DNA from: Thermohalobaculum sp039026375
GTDB taxonomy: Bacteria > Pseudomonadota > Alphaproteobacteria > Rhodobacterales > Rhodobacteraceae
NCBI GenBank assembly: GCA_039026375.1
Contig: JBCCML010000015.1
Coordinates: forward strand, 1 to 64,000
Direction of reading: 5' to 3'
Length of the DNA: 64,000 bases
Below, one piece after another: positions 40,370 through 47,655 of the stretch (the stretch's first letter is position 1; each line of letters begins with the position of its first letter). The notes below the pieces were generated by a model. That model saw nothing but the letters and a program-made list of their open reading frames with translations. It made no database searches and was not told where the DNA came from. Position numbers and translations under genes: made by a program.

Positions 40370-42345
40370 TGACAGTCGAGTTTCGCAAGGACCTGTTCGC
40401 CGACGAACGCGACGACAACCTCGCCGAGATCGGCAAGCCCCACATTCGCCAGGACGCCCTTGGCCATGTGACAGGACGCTCGCCCTTCTATGACGATCAC
40501 CTGTTCGAGGGGCTCCTGCACATCCGCTGCGTGCGCTCCCCGCACCACCATGCGCGCATCCGGTCAGTCGATACCACCGCCGCCGAGCGCGCCCCGGGGG
40601 TCGTGCGGATCATCCGGCCCCAGGATGTGCCGGTGAACATGAACACGCTCCTCTCGCTCCTGAACTTCGGGCGGGATGACGAGCCTCTGCTGGCCCCCGA
40701 CAAGACAGCCTACAAAGGCCAGCCGATCCTGGCGATCATCGCGACCTCCGTCCGGGCGGCCCAGGATGCCGTCGCCCAGGTCCGCGTGGATTGGGAGGAA
40801 CTGCCCCACGTGCTGGACGTCGAGGAGGCACTCAGCCGTGACGCCCCCGTGGTCAACGAGACATACCCAAACAACACTTTCGACTACCACGACCGCTACG
40901 ACCACCAGAAGCTGCGCTTCGGGGATGTCGAGACCGCCTTCCGAACAGCCGACCACACCGTCGAGGCCGAATACCAGATGTCGCCGATCGAGCAGGCCCC
41001 AATCGAGACCTGCGGCGCCATCGCGGCCCCTGAGACCAACGACCGCTTCGTCTGCTACACCTCGACCCAGGGGCTCTTCTTCTCAGTCGCCGTCAGTGCG
41101 AAGCAAACAGCCCTCCCCTCCTCGCGCCTCCATTTCATCGGCGGCACCGTCGGGGGTGGCTTCGGGGGCAAGGTCGACAGCCACCACGAGCCGATGGCGA
41201 TCCTGGGTGCCATGCTGACCGGGCGTCCCGTAAAGTACATGTGGGACCGGATGGAGGAGATGAAGGTCGGCGCCCCCCGCTCGGGCGAGCGCTGGCGCAT
41301 CAAGGATGGCGTGATGAACGACGGGCGGATCGTCGCGCGCCAGTTCACCGGGTTCTTCGATGCCGGCGCCTTCACGCGGCTGACCTCCTACGGCGTGCAG
41401 AAGTGCACGGGCCACCTGCCGGGCCCCTACACGATCCCCAACGTCGCCTCGAACGCCTATTGCGTGTTCACGAACCGAACGCCCTCCACCGCGATGCGTG
41501 GCTTCGGGATCACGGGCGTCGACTTCGCGATTGAATGCCACATGGACCGGGTGGCGGAAGCGGTGGGCATGGACCCGATCGAGCTGCGCATCCTCAACGC
41601 CTACCGCGACGGGGACATGAAGGCGCACCGCCGCCTCGCCAAGAACTGCGCGCTGATCGAGAGTTGCCAGGTCACGGCCGGCAAATCCGGCTGGGCGCTA
41701 AGTCCAGAGGCGCAACAGGCGTCCTCGATGCGCGATGGCGGGGTCGGCTGGCGGGCGGAGATCCCGGAGACGATGATCGATGACGGCGGGCTGATCGGGG
41801 ACCGTCGGCGCACGGGCGCCGCGCCGGAGCCGTTTGAGGCGGCTACTACCCGGGGCAGCGTCCCTGCAGGCACCTTCACCGACCACCCCGCCACGGGCAA
41901 CGCGCCCCAGCGCGCAGACATGGAGGCCGAGGCCGAACGGCTGGGCTTCAAGGTCGCGACAGGCGCTCCCACACCAACGCCCGCGCAGAGATCCATCGGC
42001 CACGCGTCCCCTGCTTCATCTGACCAAGAATACCTCGGGGGCGTGGGGGCAGCGCCCCCACCGGCTGCGACCGGCGCCACAGGCGGCCCCAGCCTGCCGC
42101 GCGCGGCGCAAGCGGCCGCGGGGCCTGCGACAGGGGGAGCTCAGCGGGAAGCATCTAACGGGTTCTCCGCCGACCGTGATCGATTCGAGGGCGCGGGGCC
42201 GCGCGCGGGTGGGCGGGCTTCGCCGGAACCTGACGCAGCACCGCCCTCGCAGGGGAGCGCGCGGCCCCCCGACGCGCCAACGCCATCCAAACCCAGGCGC
42301 CCCGGCGTCTCACGGTTCATCTCCGGGCCCAGGGGGCGGCGATGA
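40369..42345 (+). CDS. Molybdenum hydroxylase molybdopterin subunit, N-terminal part (split)
   Basis: A 658-residue protein. Residues 1-445 match the first part of a xanthine dehydrogenase-type large subunit: PHIRQDALGHVTGRSPFYDD, GGTVGGGFGGKVDSHHEP near 258 and the active-site AMRGFGITG near 375. That motif is the xanthine/nicotinate dehydrogenase form, not the CSFR of aerobic CO dehydrogenase. From about residue 446 the sequence turns into a Pro/Ala/Gly-rich tail with no similarity to the family, and stops at 42345. The missing C-terminal part is encoded by the next gene, which starts in an overlapping ATGA. The tail contains one hairpin element (42195-42268). The two chains probably assemble into one active subunit. 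Confidence 0.85.
   Translation: MTVEFRKDLFADERDDNLAEIGKPHIRQDALGHVTGRSPFYDDHLFEGLLHIRCVRSPHHHARIRSVDTTAAERAPGVVRIIRPQDVPVNMNTLLSLLNFGRDDEPLLAPDKTAYKGQPILAIIATSVRAAQDAVAQVRVDWEELPHVLDVEEALSRDAPVVNETYPNNTFDYHDRYDHQKLRFGDVETAFRTADHTVEAEYQMSPIEQAPIETCGAIAAPETNDRFVCYTSTQGLFFSVAVSAKQTALPSSRLHFIGGTVGGGFGGKVDSHHEPMAILGAMLTGRPVKYMWDRMEEMKVGAPRSGERWRIKDGVMNDGRIVARQFTGFFDAGAFTRLTSYGVQKCTGHLPGPYTIPNVASNAYCVFTNRTPSTAMRGFGITGVDFAIECHMDRVAEAVGMDPIELRILNAYRDGDMKAHRRLAKNCALIESCQVTAGKSGWALSPEAQQASSMRDGGVGWRAEIPETMIDDGGLIGDRRRTGAAPEPFEAATTRGSVPAGTFTDHPATGNAPQRADMEAEAERLGFKVATGAPTPTPAQRSIGHASPASSDQEYLGGVGAAPPPAATGATGGPSLPRAAQAAAGPATGGAQREASNGFSADRDRFEGAGPRAGGRASPEPDAAPPSQGSARPPDAPTPSKPRRPGVSRFISGPRGRR
42195..42268. 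repeat. Hairpin element, family 1, copy C, inside a coding frame
   Basis: A 74-bp element with perfect 12-bp arms GGGGCCGCGCGC (42195-42206) and GCGCGCGGCCCC (42257-42268), GGGTGGGCGGG after the left arm and AGGGGA before the right arm. It lies in the low-complexity tail of the first molybdopterin gene and is read through in frame. Confidence 0.85.
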
Positions 42346-43364
42346 CCCTGCACAGCGGCCGCGGCTTTGCCTGCATCAACTACCCCATCGGCATGAATCT
42401 GGGCGGAGACCCCAGCCAAGCGCTCGTCCACTCCACCCCCGACGGCAAGTTCAAGGTCGCCCTCTCGGCCATTGACCTCGGCCAGGGAATGAAATCCGTC
42501 ACCCGTCAAATCGCGGCGGAGGCGCTTGGCGTCCCTATCGAAGACGTCTACGTCGACACGGCAGACAGCGACACCGGCCCTCACGACATGGGCTCTTTTG
42601 CCTCCCGCGGCACCCACCGGATGGGCAACGCCGTCATCCGGGCCGCCACGGAAGCCCGCCAACAGATGCTGGAGGCGGCGGCCGACGAGCTGGAAGTCGA
42701 TGCCCGTGACCTCGTGACGGACGGGCGGGGCAACATCCACGTCCGCGGCGCCCCCTCCCGGACCATCACGGTGGAGGAAACCTCGCAAGCCGCTCAGTTC
42801 CGCCAGGGCCGGACGCTGGCGGGCCGGGGGATCTTCCTCGTCCCGATGTCGGGCGTCGACGCGGACACGGGCGAGATGACGCCGGTCTCGTGCTTCGCCC
42901 ATGCCGCCCTGGTGGTGAACCTCACCGTGGATGACGAGACCGGGGAGGTCGAGGTCACCCAGATCAATTCGGCCTACGAAGTCGGCCGCGCCTTGAACCC
43001 CAAACTTGTCGAACAACAACTGATTGGCGGCGCGTGGATGGGCGTCTCCCACGCGCTCTACGAGACGACGGAGCCCTACTATCCCGACCGCGCTCACGGG
43101 GCGGAGGACTTCAACCACTACCTCCAGCCCGGGCCCGGCGACCTCGCGCCGCACCACATCTCGATCCTCGAGCGGCCTGCCCCGGATGCCCCCTATGGCG
43201 GCAAAGGCCCCGGTGAGATGTGTGCGAACCCGGTCCTGCCCGCCATCGCCAACGCGGTCTACAATGCCGTGGGTGTGCGCTGCGACAGCCTGCCGATCAC
43301 ACCGGAGAAAGTCCTGCGGGGCATCCGGTCCAACGGCGGGGCGCGCCCGCAAGGCAGGCGCTGA
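42342..43364 (+). CDS. Molybdenum hydroxylase molybdopterin subunit, C-terminal part (split)
   Basis: A 340-residue protein equal to the C-terminal half of a xanthine dehydrogenase-type large subunit. It starts GRGFACINYPIGMNLGGDPS, goes on with ALSAIDLGQGMKSVTRQIAAEALGVP and GSFASRGTHRMGNAVI, and holds the catalytic-Glu segment GGKGPGEMCANPVLPAIANAVYNA before the end. The ATG overlaps the stop of the N-terminal gene. Together with that gene all molybdopterin-binding segments are present, so the enzyme can be complete as two chains. Confidence 0.87.
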   Translation: MTLHSGRGFACINYPIGMNLGGDPSQALVHSTPDGKFKVALSAIDLGQGMKSVTRQIAAEALGVPIEDVYVDTADSDTGPHDMGSFASRGTHRMGNAVIRAATEARQQMLEAAADELEVDARDLVTDGRGNIHVRGAPSRTITVEETSQAAQFRQGRTLAGRGIFLVPMSGVDADTGEMTPVSCFAHAALVVNLTVDDETGEVEVTQINSAYEVGRALNPKLVEQQLIGGAWMGVSHALYETTEPYYPDRAHGAEDFNHYLQPGPGDLAPHHISILERPAPDAPYGGKGPGEMCANPVLPAIANAVYNAVGVRCDSLPITPEKVLRGIRSNGGARPQGRR

Positions 43365-43365
43365 T

Positions 43366-43437
43366 GCGCCGCGCCCTCCCCTGCTGCACCGCGCAGAACG
43401 TGACCACTGCACTCCCCCACCCACCCGGGCGCGGCGC
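43366..43437. repeat. Hairpin element, family 1, copy D1 (inverted)
   Basis: A 72-bp element starting two bases after the stop of the split molybdopterin gene. Perfect 11-bp arms GCGCCGCGCCC (43366-43376) and GGGCGCGGCGC (43427-43437), with CCCACCCACCC next to the right arm: reverse orientation. Confidence 0.85.
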
Positions 43438-43464
43438 TGAACGGCCATTGCGCTCGATGGTGGG

Positions 43465-43542
43465 GGGGCGCCGCGCGCGGGTGGGTGGGCAAGCGCTCCC
43501 GCTTCAGCATCCGCAATGTCTCATGGGAGCGCGCGGCGCCCC
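43465..43542. repeat. Hairpin element, family 1, copy D2
   Basis: A 78-bp element with perfect 14-bp arms GGGGCGCCGCGCGC (43465-43478) and GCGCGCGGCGCCCC (43529-43542); GGGTGGGTGGG follows the left arm and TGGGA precedes the right. It lies 27 bases after copy D1 in the opposite orientation, so the pair is arranged head to head in the 193-base gap before the AAA ATPase gene. Confidence 0.85.
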
Positions 43543-43557
43543 TATCGGAGGCGCGGG

Positions 43558-44439
43558 ATGGCAGTAAGACCCAGCATCTCGGGGATCTCCTCGCCCAACG
43601 GGCTGCGCGAGGCGCTGCAAAGCGCGCAGTATCTGGCGGACGAGGGCCTTTCGACGGCCGCCTACCTATCCCTGGCCCTGGGCAAGCCGCTGCTCCTCGA
43701 AGGCGCACCCGGGGTCGGCAAGACCGAGGCGGCCAAGGCGATGGGATCGGTCCTCGGCCGACAGGTGATCCGCCTGCAGTGCTATGAAGGCATCGACGCG
43801 GCCGCCGCGCTCTACGAATGGAACTATCCCCGCCAGATGCTCGCCATCCGGCAGGCGGGCGAGGAGTACGTCAACGTCTACGGTGATCAGTACCTGCTGG
43901 CGCGTCCCTTGCTGGAGGCCCTGCGTGCACCCGAAGACACGCTGCTCCTGATCGACGAGATCGACCGCTCGGACCACGAGTTCGAAGCCTTCCTGCTCGA
44001 ATTCCTCTCGGACTTCACGATCTCAATCCCCGAGACCGGGACCGTGCGGGCGCGCACCCATCCGGTCGTGGTCCTGACGTCGAACCGCACCCGTGACCTG
44101 CACGAGGCCTTGCGGCGGCGCTGCGTCTACCACTGGATCGATTATCCCTCGCCAGAGCTGGAGGCGGAGATCGTCATGACCCGCGCCTCCTCGGTTGCCC
44201 GGGCCACGGCGGACGCGGTCGTCGCCTCGGTCGGGCTGTTGCGCCAGGAGCTGCTCGCCAAGCCTCCTGGTGTGGCGGAGACGGTGGAATGGGCGGAGGC
44301 TGCGACGCTGCTGGCCGCGCAAGGCGCCCCCTGGCCGGAGGCCTTCCGCCGCGCCATTGGCGTCGCGCTGAAGGACCAGGATGACTTGGCGTTCATGGCC
44401 CCGCGTTTGGCTGACGTTCTGCCGGGGGAGGCCGCATGA
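43558..44439 (+). CDS. MoxR-type AAA+ ATPase (CoxD-like)
   Basis: A 293-residue ATPase with Walker A GAPGVGKTEAAK (about residue 49-60), Walker B LLLIDEIDRSD and a sensor region VVLTSNRTRDL. It matches the CoxD family, which with CoxE helps insert or sulfurate the metal centre of molybdenum hydroxylases. The ATG at 43558 follows CGGAGG. Its stop overlaps the start of the VWA gene by four bases, the usual CoxD-CoxE arrangement. Confidence 0.92.
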   Translation: MAVRPSISGISSPNGLREALQSAQYLADEGLSTAAYLSLALGKPLLLEGAPGVGKTEAAKAMGSVLGRQVIRLQCYEGIDAAAALYEWNYPRQMLAIRQAGEEYVNVYGDQYLLARPLLEALRAPEDTLLLIDEIDRSDHEFEAFLLEFLSDFTISIPETGTVRARTHPVVVLTSNRTRDLHEALRRRCVYHWIDYPSPELEAEIVMTRASSVARATADAVVASVGLLRQELLAKPPGVAETVEWAEAATLLAAQGAPWPEAFRRAIGVALKDQDDLAFMAPRLADVLPGEAA

Positions 44440-45512
44440 CGCTCCCCGCAGGGATCCAGCCACTTGCCGCCTTTGCGCCCCTGCTGCGAGCTAACGGGTT
44501 TGCGGTGGCACCCGACCAGGTGATGGGCTTCATCGAAGCGGTCGGGCTGCTCGGCCCCTCCAACATCACGGATATCCGGCGAGCGGCGGTTGCGATGCTC
44601 GCCATCCCGCAGGACCGCCGGGCCGAGTTCGACGCGCTCTTCGACGCGCACTTCCTAGGTGCCGCTCTGCCCCAAGCCGTCCCCGCGGATGAGGAGGAGG
44701 TCGAGGCCCATGAGGGCACGGGCGAGACCGAAGAGATCCCCGCCGATCCCTCGGACGAGGATCCTGGCGAGGAAACCACCGCCACAGAGCGCCTTGGTCA
44801 AAGGGCTCTGGAAGATCGACCGGAGGAGGCGCTGGCGCTGCTCCGCCGTCAGGCCACCCACCTCCCCAGGCGCCGCTCCTACCGGCTGCGCGCAGCCAAA
44901 CGGGGTCGCACCCCGGACCTGCGCCGCACGCTGCGCGACGCGGTTCGGCGGGATGGCGAGATCATGACCCTGCCCGTGCGTCGCCGCCGGACACGACAAC
45001 GCCGGATCGTGCTGCTGATCGATGTCTCCGGCTCGATGCAGGAGCGGACGGAGGGCGCGCTGCGGCTTGCCCACACGCTGGTCCGTCACGCGGAACGGGC
45101 GGAGGTCTTCACGCTGGGCACCCGGCTCACCCGCGTCACCCCGGCCCTCCGACTGCAGAACCCGAAACGGGCGCTGGACCGTGCCTCGGCCCTGATCGCC
45201 GACATTGACGGGGGCACCCGGATCGGCGAGGCGATGGAGGCCTTCCTCGCCATCCCGCGCTATGCAGGCTTCGCGCGGGGGGCGGCGGTGGTCATCCTGT
45301 CGGACGGCCTGGAGCGCGGCACCCCGGATGGCTTGATCGCCGCCACAAGACGGCTCCGCCGCATCGCCTGGCGGCTGGACTGGCTGACCCCGATTCCCGG
45401 CGCCGAACCACGGGGCCTGACCGAGATCGCACCGCTCCTCGACACCCTTGGCGATGGCGCCACGACCGAGGCTACGGTCCGTCACCTGCTCAACATGGCG
45501 AAAGTCGCATGA
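44436..45512 (+). CDS. VWA-domain maturation factor (CoxE-like)
   Basis: A 358-residue protein of the CoxE family. The N-terminal region (LAAFAPLLRANGFAVAPDQVMGFIEAV) is family-typical; an acidic stretch follows (about 80-115), and the C-terminal half is a von Willebrand A domain with the metal-ion site LLIDVSGSMQ (about residue 190) and a later LSDGLERG. It probably acts with the AAA ATPase upstream in molybdoenzyme activation. The stop overlaps the amidohydrolase start. Confidence 0.92.
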   Translation: MTLPAGIQPLAAFAPLLRANGFAVAPDQVMGFIEAVGLLGPSNITDIRRAAVAMLAIPQDRRAEFDALFDAHFLGAALPQAVPADEEEVEAHEGTGETEEIPADPSDEDPGEETTATERLGQRALEDRPEEALALLRRQATHLPRRRSYRLRAAKRGRTPDLRRTLRDAVRRDGEIMTLPVRRRRTRQRRIVLLIDVSGSMQERTEGALRLAHTLVRHAERAEVFTLGTRLTRVTPALRLQNPKRALDRASALIADIDGGTRIGEAMEAFLAIPRYAGFARGAAVVILSDGLERGTPDGLIAATRRLRRIAWRLDWLTPIPGAEPRGLTEIAPLLDTLGDGATTEATVRHLLNMAKVA

Positions 45513-46393
45513 TCGACGCGCACCACCATATCTGGCGGCAAGCCGATCTGCCCTGGCTCCTCGGTCCCGAGCAGCCCCGGATCTTCGGGCCATATGCGCC
45601 GATCAAGCGGGACTATCTGATCGGTGAGTATCTGGACGATCTGGCGGGCACGGGCGTGCAGAAATCCGTCTATGTGCAGGCCAATTGGGCACCCAACTGG
45701 GCCGCGGACGAGGCCGCCTGGGTCCAAAGGACCGCGAGCGAGACAGGCTGGCCCCACGCCATCGTCGCCTATGCAGACATGACCGTCGCGGATGTCCGAC
45801 CCGCTCTGGACAAGCTGGCCACCTACCCCCTGGTCAGAGGCATCCGCCAGCAGTTCCACCACCATGAGAACCCGCTCTATTGCTTTGCGGCCCGCTCAGA
45901 CCTCGCCGAGGATCCGGTGGTTCAACGCAACATCTCGCACCTCGCTGACTACGGTTGGGCCTTCGACCTGCAGGTCTTCGCCCCCCAGATGGCCGGGGCC
46001 ACCCAGCTCGCCGCTACCTGCCCCGATGTGACCTTCGTCCTGCAACATGCCGGGATGCTGGAAGACCTCTCCGGCGAGGGCCGCACCACATGGCGCACCG
46101 GCATGCAAGCGCTCGCCGCCCAACCGAATGTCACCACCAAGCTCTCTGGCCTCGGCACCTTCATCCACGCCAACGACCCGGCCCACATCGCCGATATCGT
46201 CCGGGAGACCGTTAAGCTGTTCGGACCAGACCGCTGCCTCTTCGGCTCCAACTTCCCGATCGAGAAGCTTTGGACCAGCTACGACGACCTGTTCGCTGCC
46301 TACAAACAGGCGACCACCAAACTGCCTACCAAGGCGCGGGCGGCCATTTTCAACGACACTGCCGCGCGAGTCTACCGGTTGGAGGGCACATGA
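45509..46393 (+). CDS. Amidohydrolase-2 family TIM-barrel hydrolase
   Basis: A 294-residue metal-dependent hydrolase of the amidohydrolase-2 group (lactonase and decarboxylase relatives). The metal motif is in the start, IDAHHHIWR, with later candidates in RQQFHHHEN, LQHAGM and LFGSNFPIEKLW. Relatives hydrolyse sugar lactones, pyrone dicarboxylate lactone or decarboxylate aromatic acids. It is the last gene of the tightly coupled operon (ATGA overlap with coxE), suggesting it works on the product of the molybdoenzyme. Confidence 0.88.
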   Translation: MIDAHHHIWRQADLPWLLGPEQPRIFGPYAPIKRDYLIGEYLDDLAGTGVQKSVYVQANWAPNWAADEAAWVQRTASETGWPHAIVAYADMTVADVRPALDKLATYPLVRGIRQQFHHHENPLYCFAARSDLAEDPVVQRNISHLADYGWAFDLQVFAPQMAGATQLAATCPDVTFVLQHAGMLEDLSGEGRTTWRTGMQALAAQPNVTTKLSGLGTFIHANDPAHIADIVRETVKLFGPDRCLFGSNFPIEKLWTSYDDLFAAYKQATTKLPTKARAAIFNDTAARVYRLEGT

Positions 46394-46409
46394 TGTGCCG
46401 CTCATTCCA

Positions 46410-46584
46410 CCCGGCGCAGCCGGGCAGCGACCGTCGCCAATGTCGCTCGGACCATTGGCGCGACTTTCGCGACCCCCCCGGAGGTCGCTTTGTCAACACG
46501 GCACGCAACTCACGCGGTGTGAACGCTTTCGAAGGCGAACAAAAGAGCTGGCATTGCGATGCGACCTCCGCGTCAGTCGCTGCC
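46410..46584. repeat. Intergenic hairpin element, family 2, copy 2
   Basis: The 243-base gap 46394-46636 begins with the same 20 bases as copy 1 (46410-46429). Outer arms GGCAGCGAC (46423-46431) and GTCGCTGCC (46576-46584) and inner arms GAGGTCGC (46491-46498) and GCGACCTC (46561-46568) parallel those of copy 1, but with T:A in the inner stem where copy 1 has C:G. No gene is seen in the gap. Confidence 0.72.
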
Positions 46585-46636
46585 TACTCAGTACAAAAAC
46601 CAGAAGATCTCGGATAGGAATTCGACGGAGGGACAC

Positions 46637-47485
46637 ATGGCACTCACCATTCACACATTGGACTTCGGCGATATCGAACTGGAGACCAGCTTCCTGGTCC
46701 TTGGCCACGAGTGCGGCCGGGTGCGCCGGGTCAACACGTTCGGCTTTCTAATCCTGGGCGGGGCCTACCCGATCCTGGTGGACACCGGTTTCCGTGACAA
46801 CGCGATCATGGAGACGCTGGGGATGCGCGGCCATTGCTATCACGACAACATGGTCGAACAGCAGCTGGCCCGCCACGGCGTCAAGATGGGGGATGTGCGC
46901 TACATCCTGCACACTCACCTGCACATCGACCATGCGGGCAATGACGATGACTTCCCGATGAACACCACCGTGGTGCTTAACCGGCGTGAGATGGAGTTCT
47001 CGGTCTCGGGCATCATGTACCCGCAATACCCCAAGCCCGACATCAAGCACTTGGTCGATCGGATCTATGAACCCGAAGCGATCCGTTTCCTGGACCTGGA
47101 GATCACGGGCGCCGAGGAGATCATCCCCGGCGTTTGGTGCGAGCCGGCCTATGCCCACACCGAAGGCTCGATGAACGTGATCGTCGAGACGGCCGAGGGG
47201 CTGGCCTGCATCTGCGGCGACGTGATCTACGACTTCAACGATCAAATCGTGAATCACGTCCGGGTGAACAACTACATGGAGCCTCAGGTGACCGGGAACC
47301 ACGCAGGCTCCAAGCGGAACGAGAAGGCCCAGATCAAGAAGCTGTTGAACAACTTCACCTTCCTGCTGCCGGTGCACGACAAGGGCGCGAAGGTCGCCAA
47401 TGGCCAGGTGGTCGGACGGCTGGGCATGACCTGCCCCGGCCCCGTGGTTGAGACGCTGCCCGCGCGCGCCTGGTTCCCGGCATGA
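46637..47485 (+). CDS. MBL-fold hydrolase, N-acyl homoserine lactonase-like
   Basis: A 282-residue metallo-beta-lactamase-fold protein. The dinuclear zinc motif is HTHLHIDHAGN, with the third His in EPAYAHTEGSMNVIV and the bridging Asp in CICGDVIYDF, as in AHL lactonases and related enzymes. The ATG at 46637 has GGAGGGA upstream. The family also includes hydrolases of other lactones. Placed after the molybdoenzyme operon and before another lactonase gene, a catabolic lactone or amide is a more likely substrate than a quorum signal (inference). Confidence 0.85.
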   Translation: MALTIHTLDFGDIELETSFLVLGHECGRVRRVNTFGFLILGGAYPILVDTGFRDNAIMETLGMRGHCYHDNMVEQQLARHGVKMGDVRYILHTHLHIDHAGNDDDFPMNTTVVLNRREMEFSVSGIMYPQYPKPDIKHLVDRIYEPEAIRFLDLEITGAEEIIPGVWCEPAYAHTEGSMNVIVETAEGLACICGDVIYDFNDQIVNHVRVNNYMEPQVTGNHAGSKRNEKAQIKKLLNNFTFLLPVHDKGAKVANGQVVGRLGMTCPGPVVETLPARAWFPA

Positions 47486-47506
47486 GCAGCTGGCTCCAAA
47501 AAGCAG

Positions 47507-47524
47507 GCCGGGCTTGTGCCCGGC
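47507..47524 (+). terminator. Short GC hairpin after the MBL lactonase-like gene
   Basis: A 7-bp stem (GCCGGGC / GCCCGGC) with a TTGT loop, 21 bases after the stop codon, preceded by AAAAA and without a T tract. A weak or Rho-assisted terminator. Confidence 0.4.
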
Positions 47525-47563
47525 GACACCCTCGGACCGGCCCGAAGTCGACTTTCTGTACAT

Positions 47564-47618
47564 ACAGGTGCGGTACAGGTGCTGCACAGATGCTGTACGC
47601 TTGCTGTACAGGTGCTGT
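47564..47618. repeat. Five tandem 11-bp repeats upstream of the lactonase-hydrolase fusion
   Basis: Five consecutive 11-base units with consensus ACAGGTGCTGT, of which two are degenerate; GTAC steps join several units. The array ends 37 bases before the start of the next gene. The 11-base period, about one helical turn, would place equivalent sites on the same DNA face, as in operator arrays. It contains no gene. Confidence 0.75.
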
Positions 47619-47655
47619 ACGCCTGGATTCCCAGCGCCAAGGGGAGGGCTAAGCC

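Noticed and set aside
40369..43364. Form I aerobic CO dehydrogenase
   Set aside because: The Cox-like gene set suggests it, but the active-site motif is AMRGFG, the xanthine/nicotinate dehydrogenase type, without the Cys of CoxL (CSFR). CO oxidation is therefore not supported.
46637..47485. Quorum-quenching AHL lactonase as the main role
   Set aside because: The zinc motif fits, but no luxI/luxR genes are near and the context is catabolic; related MBL enzymes act on other lactones. Kept as lactonase-like only.
47564..47618. CRISPR array
   Set aside because: The units are 11 bases, directly adjacent and without spacers, and no cas gene is present.
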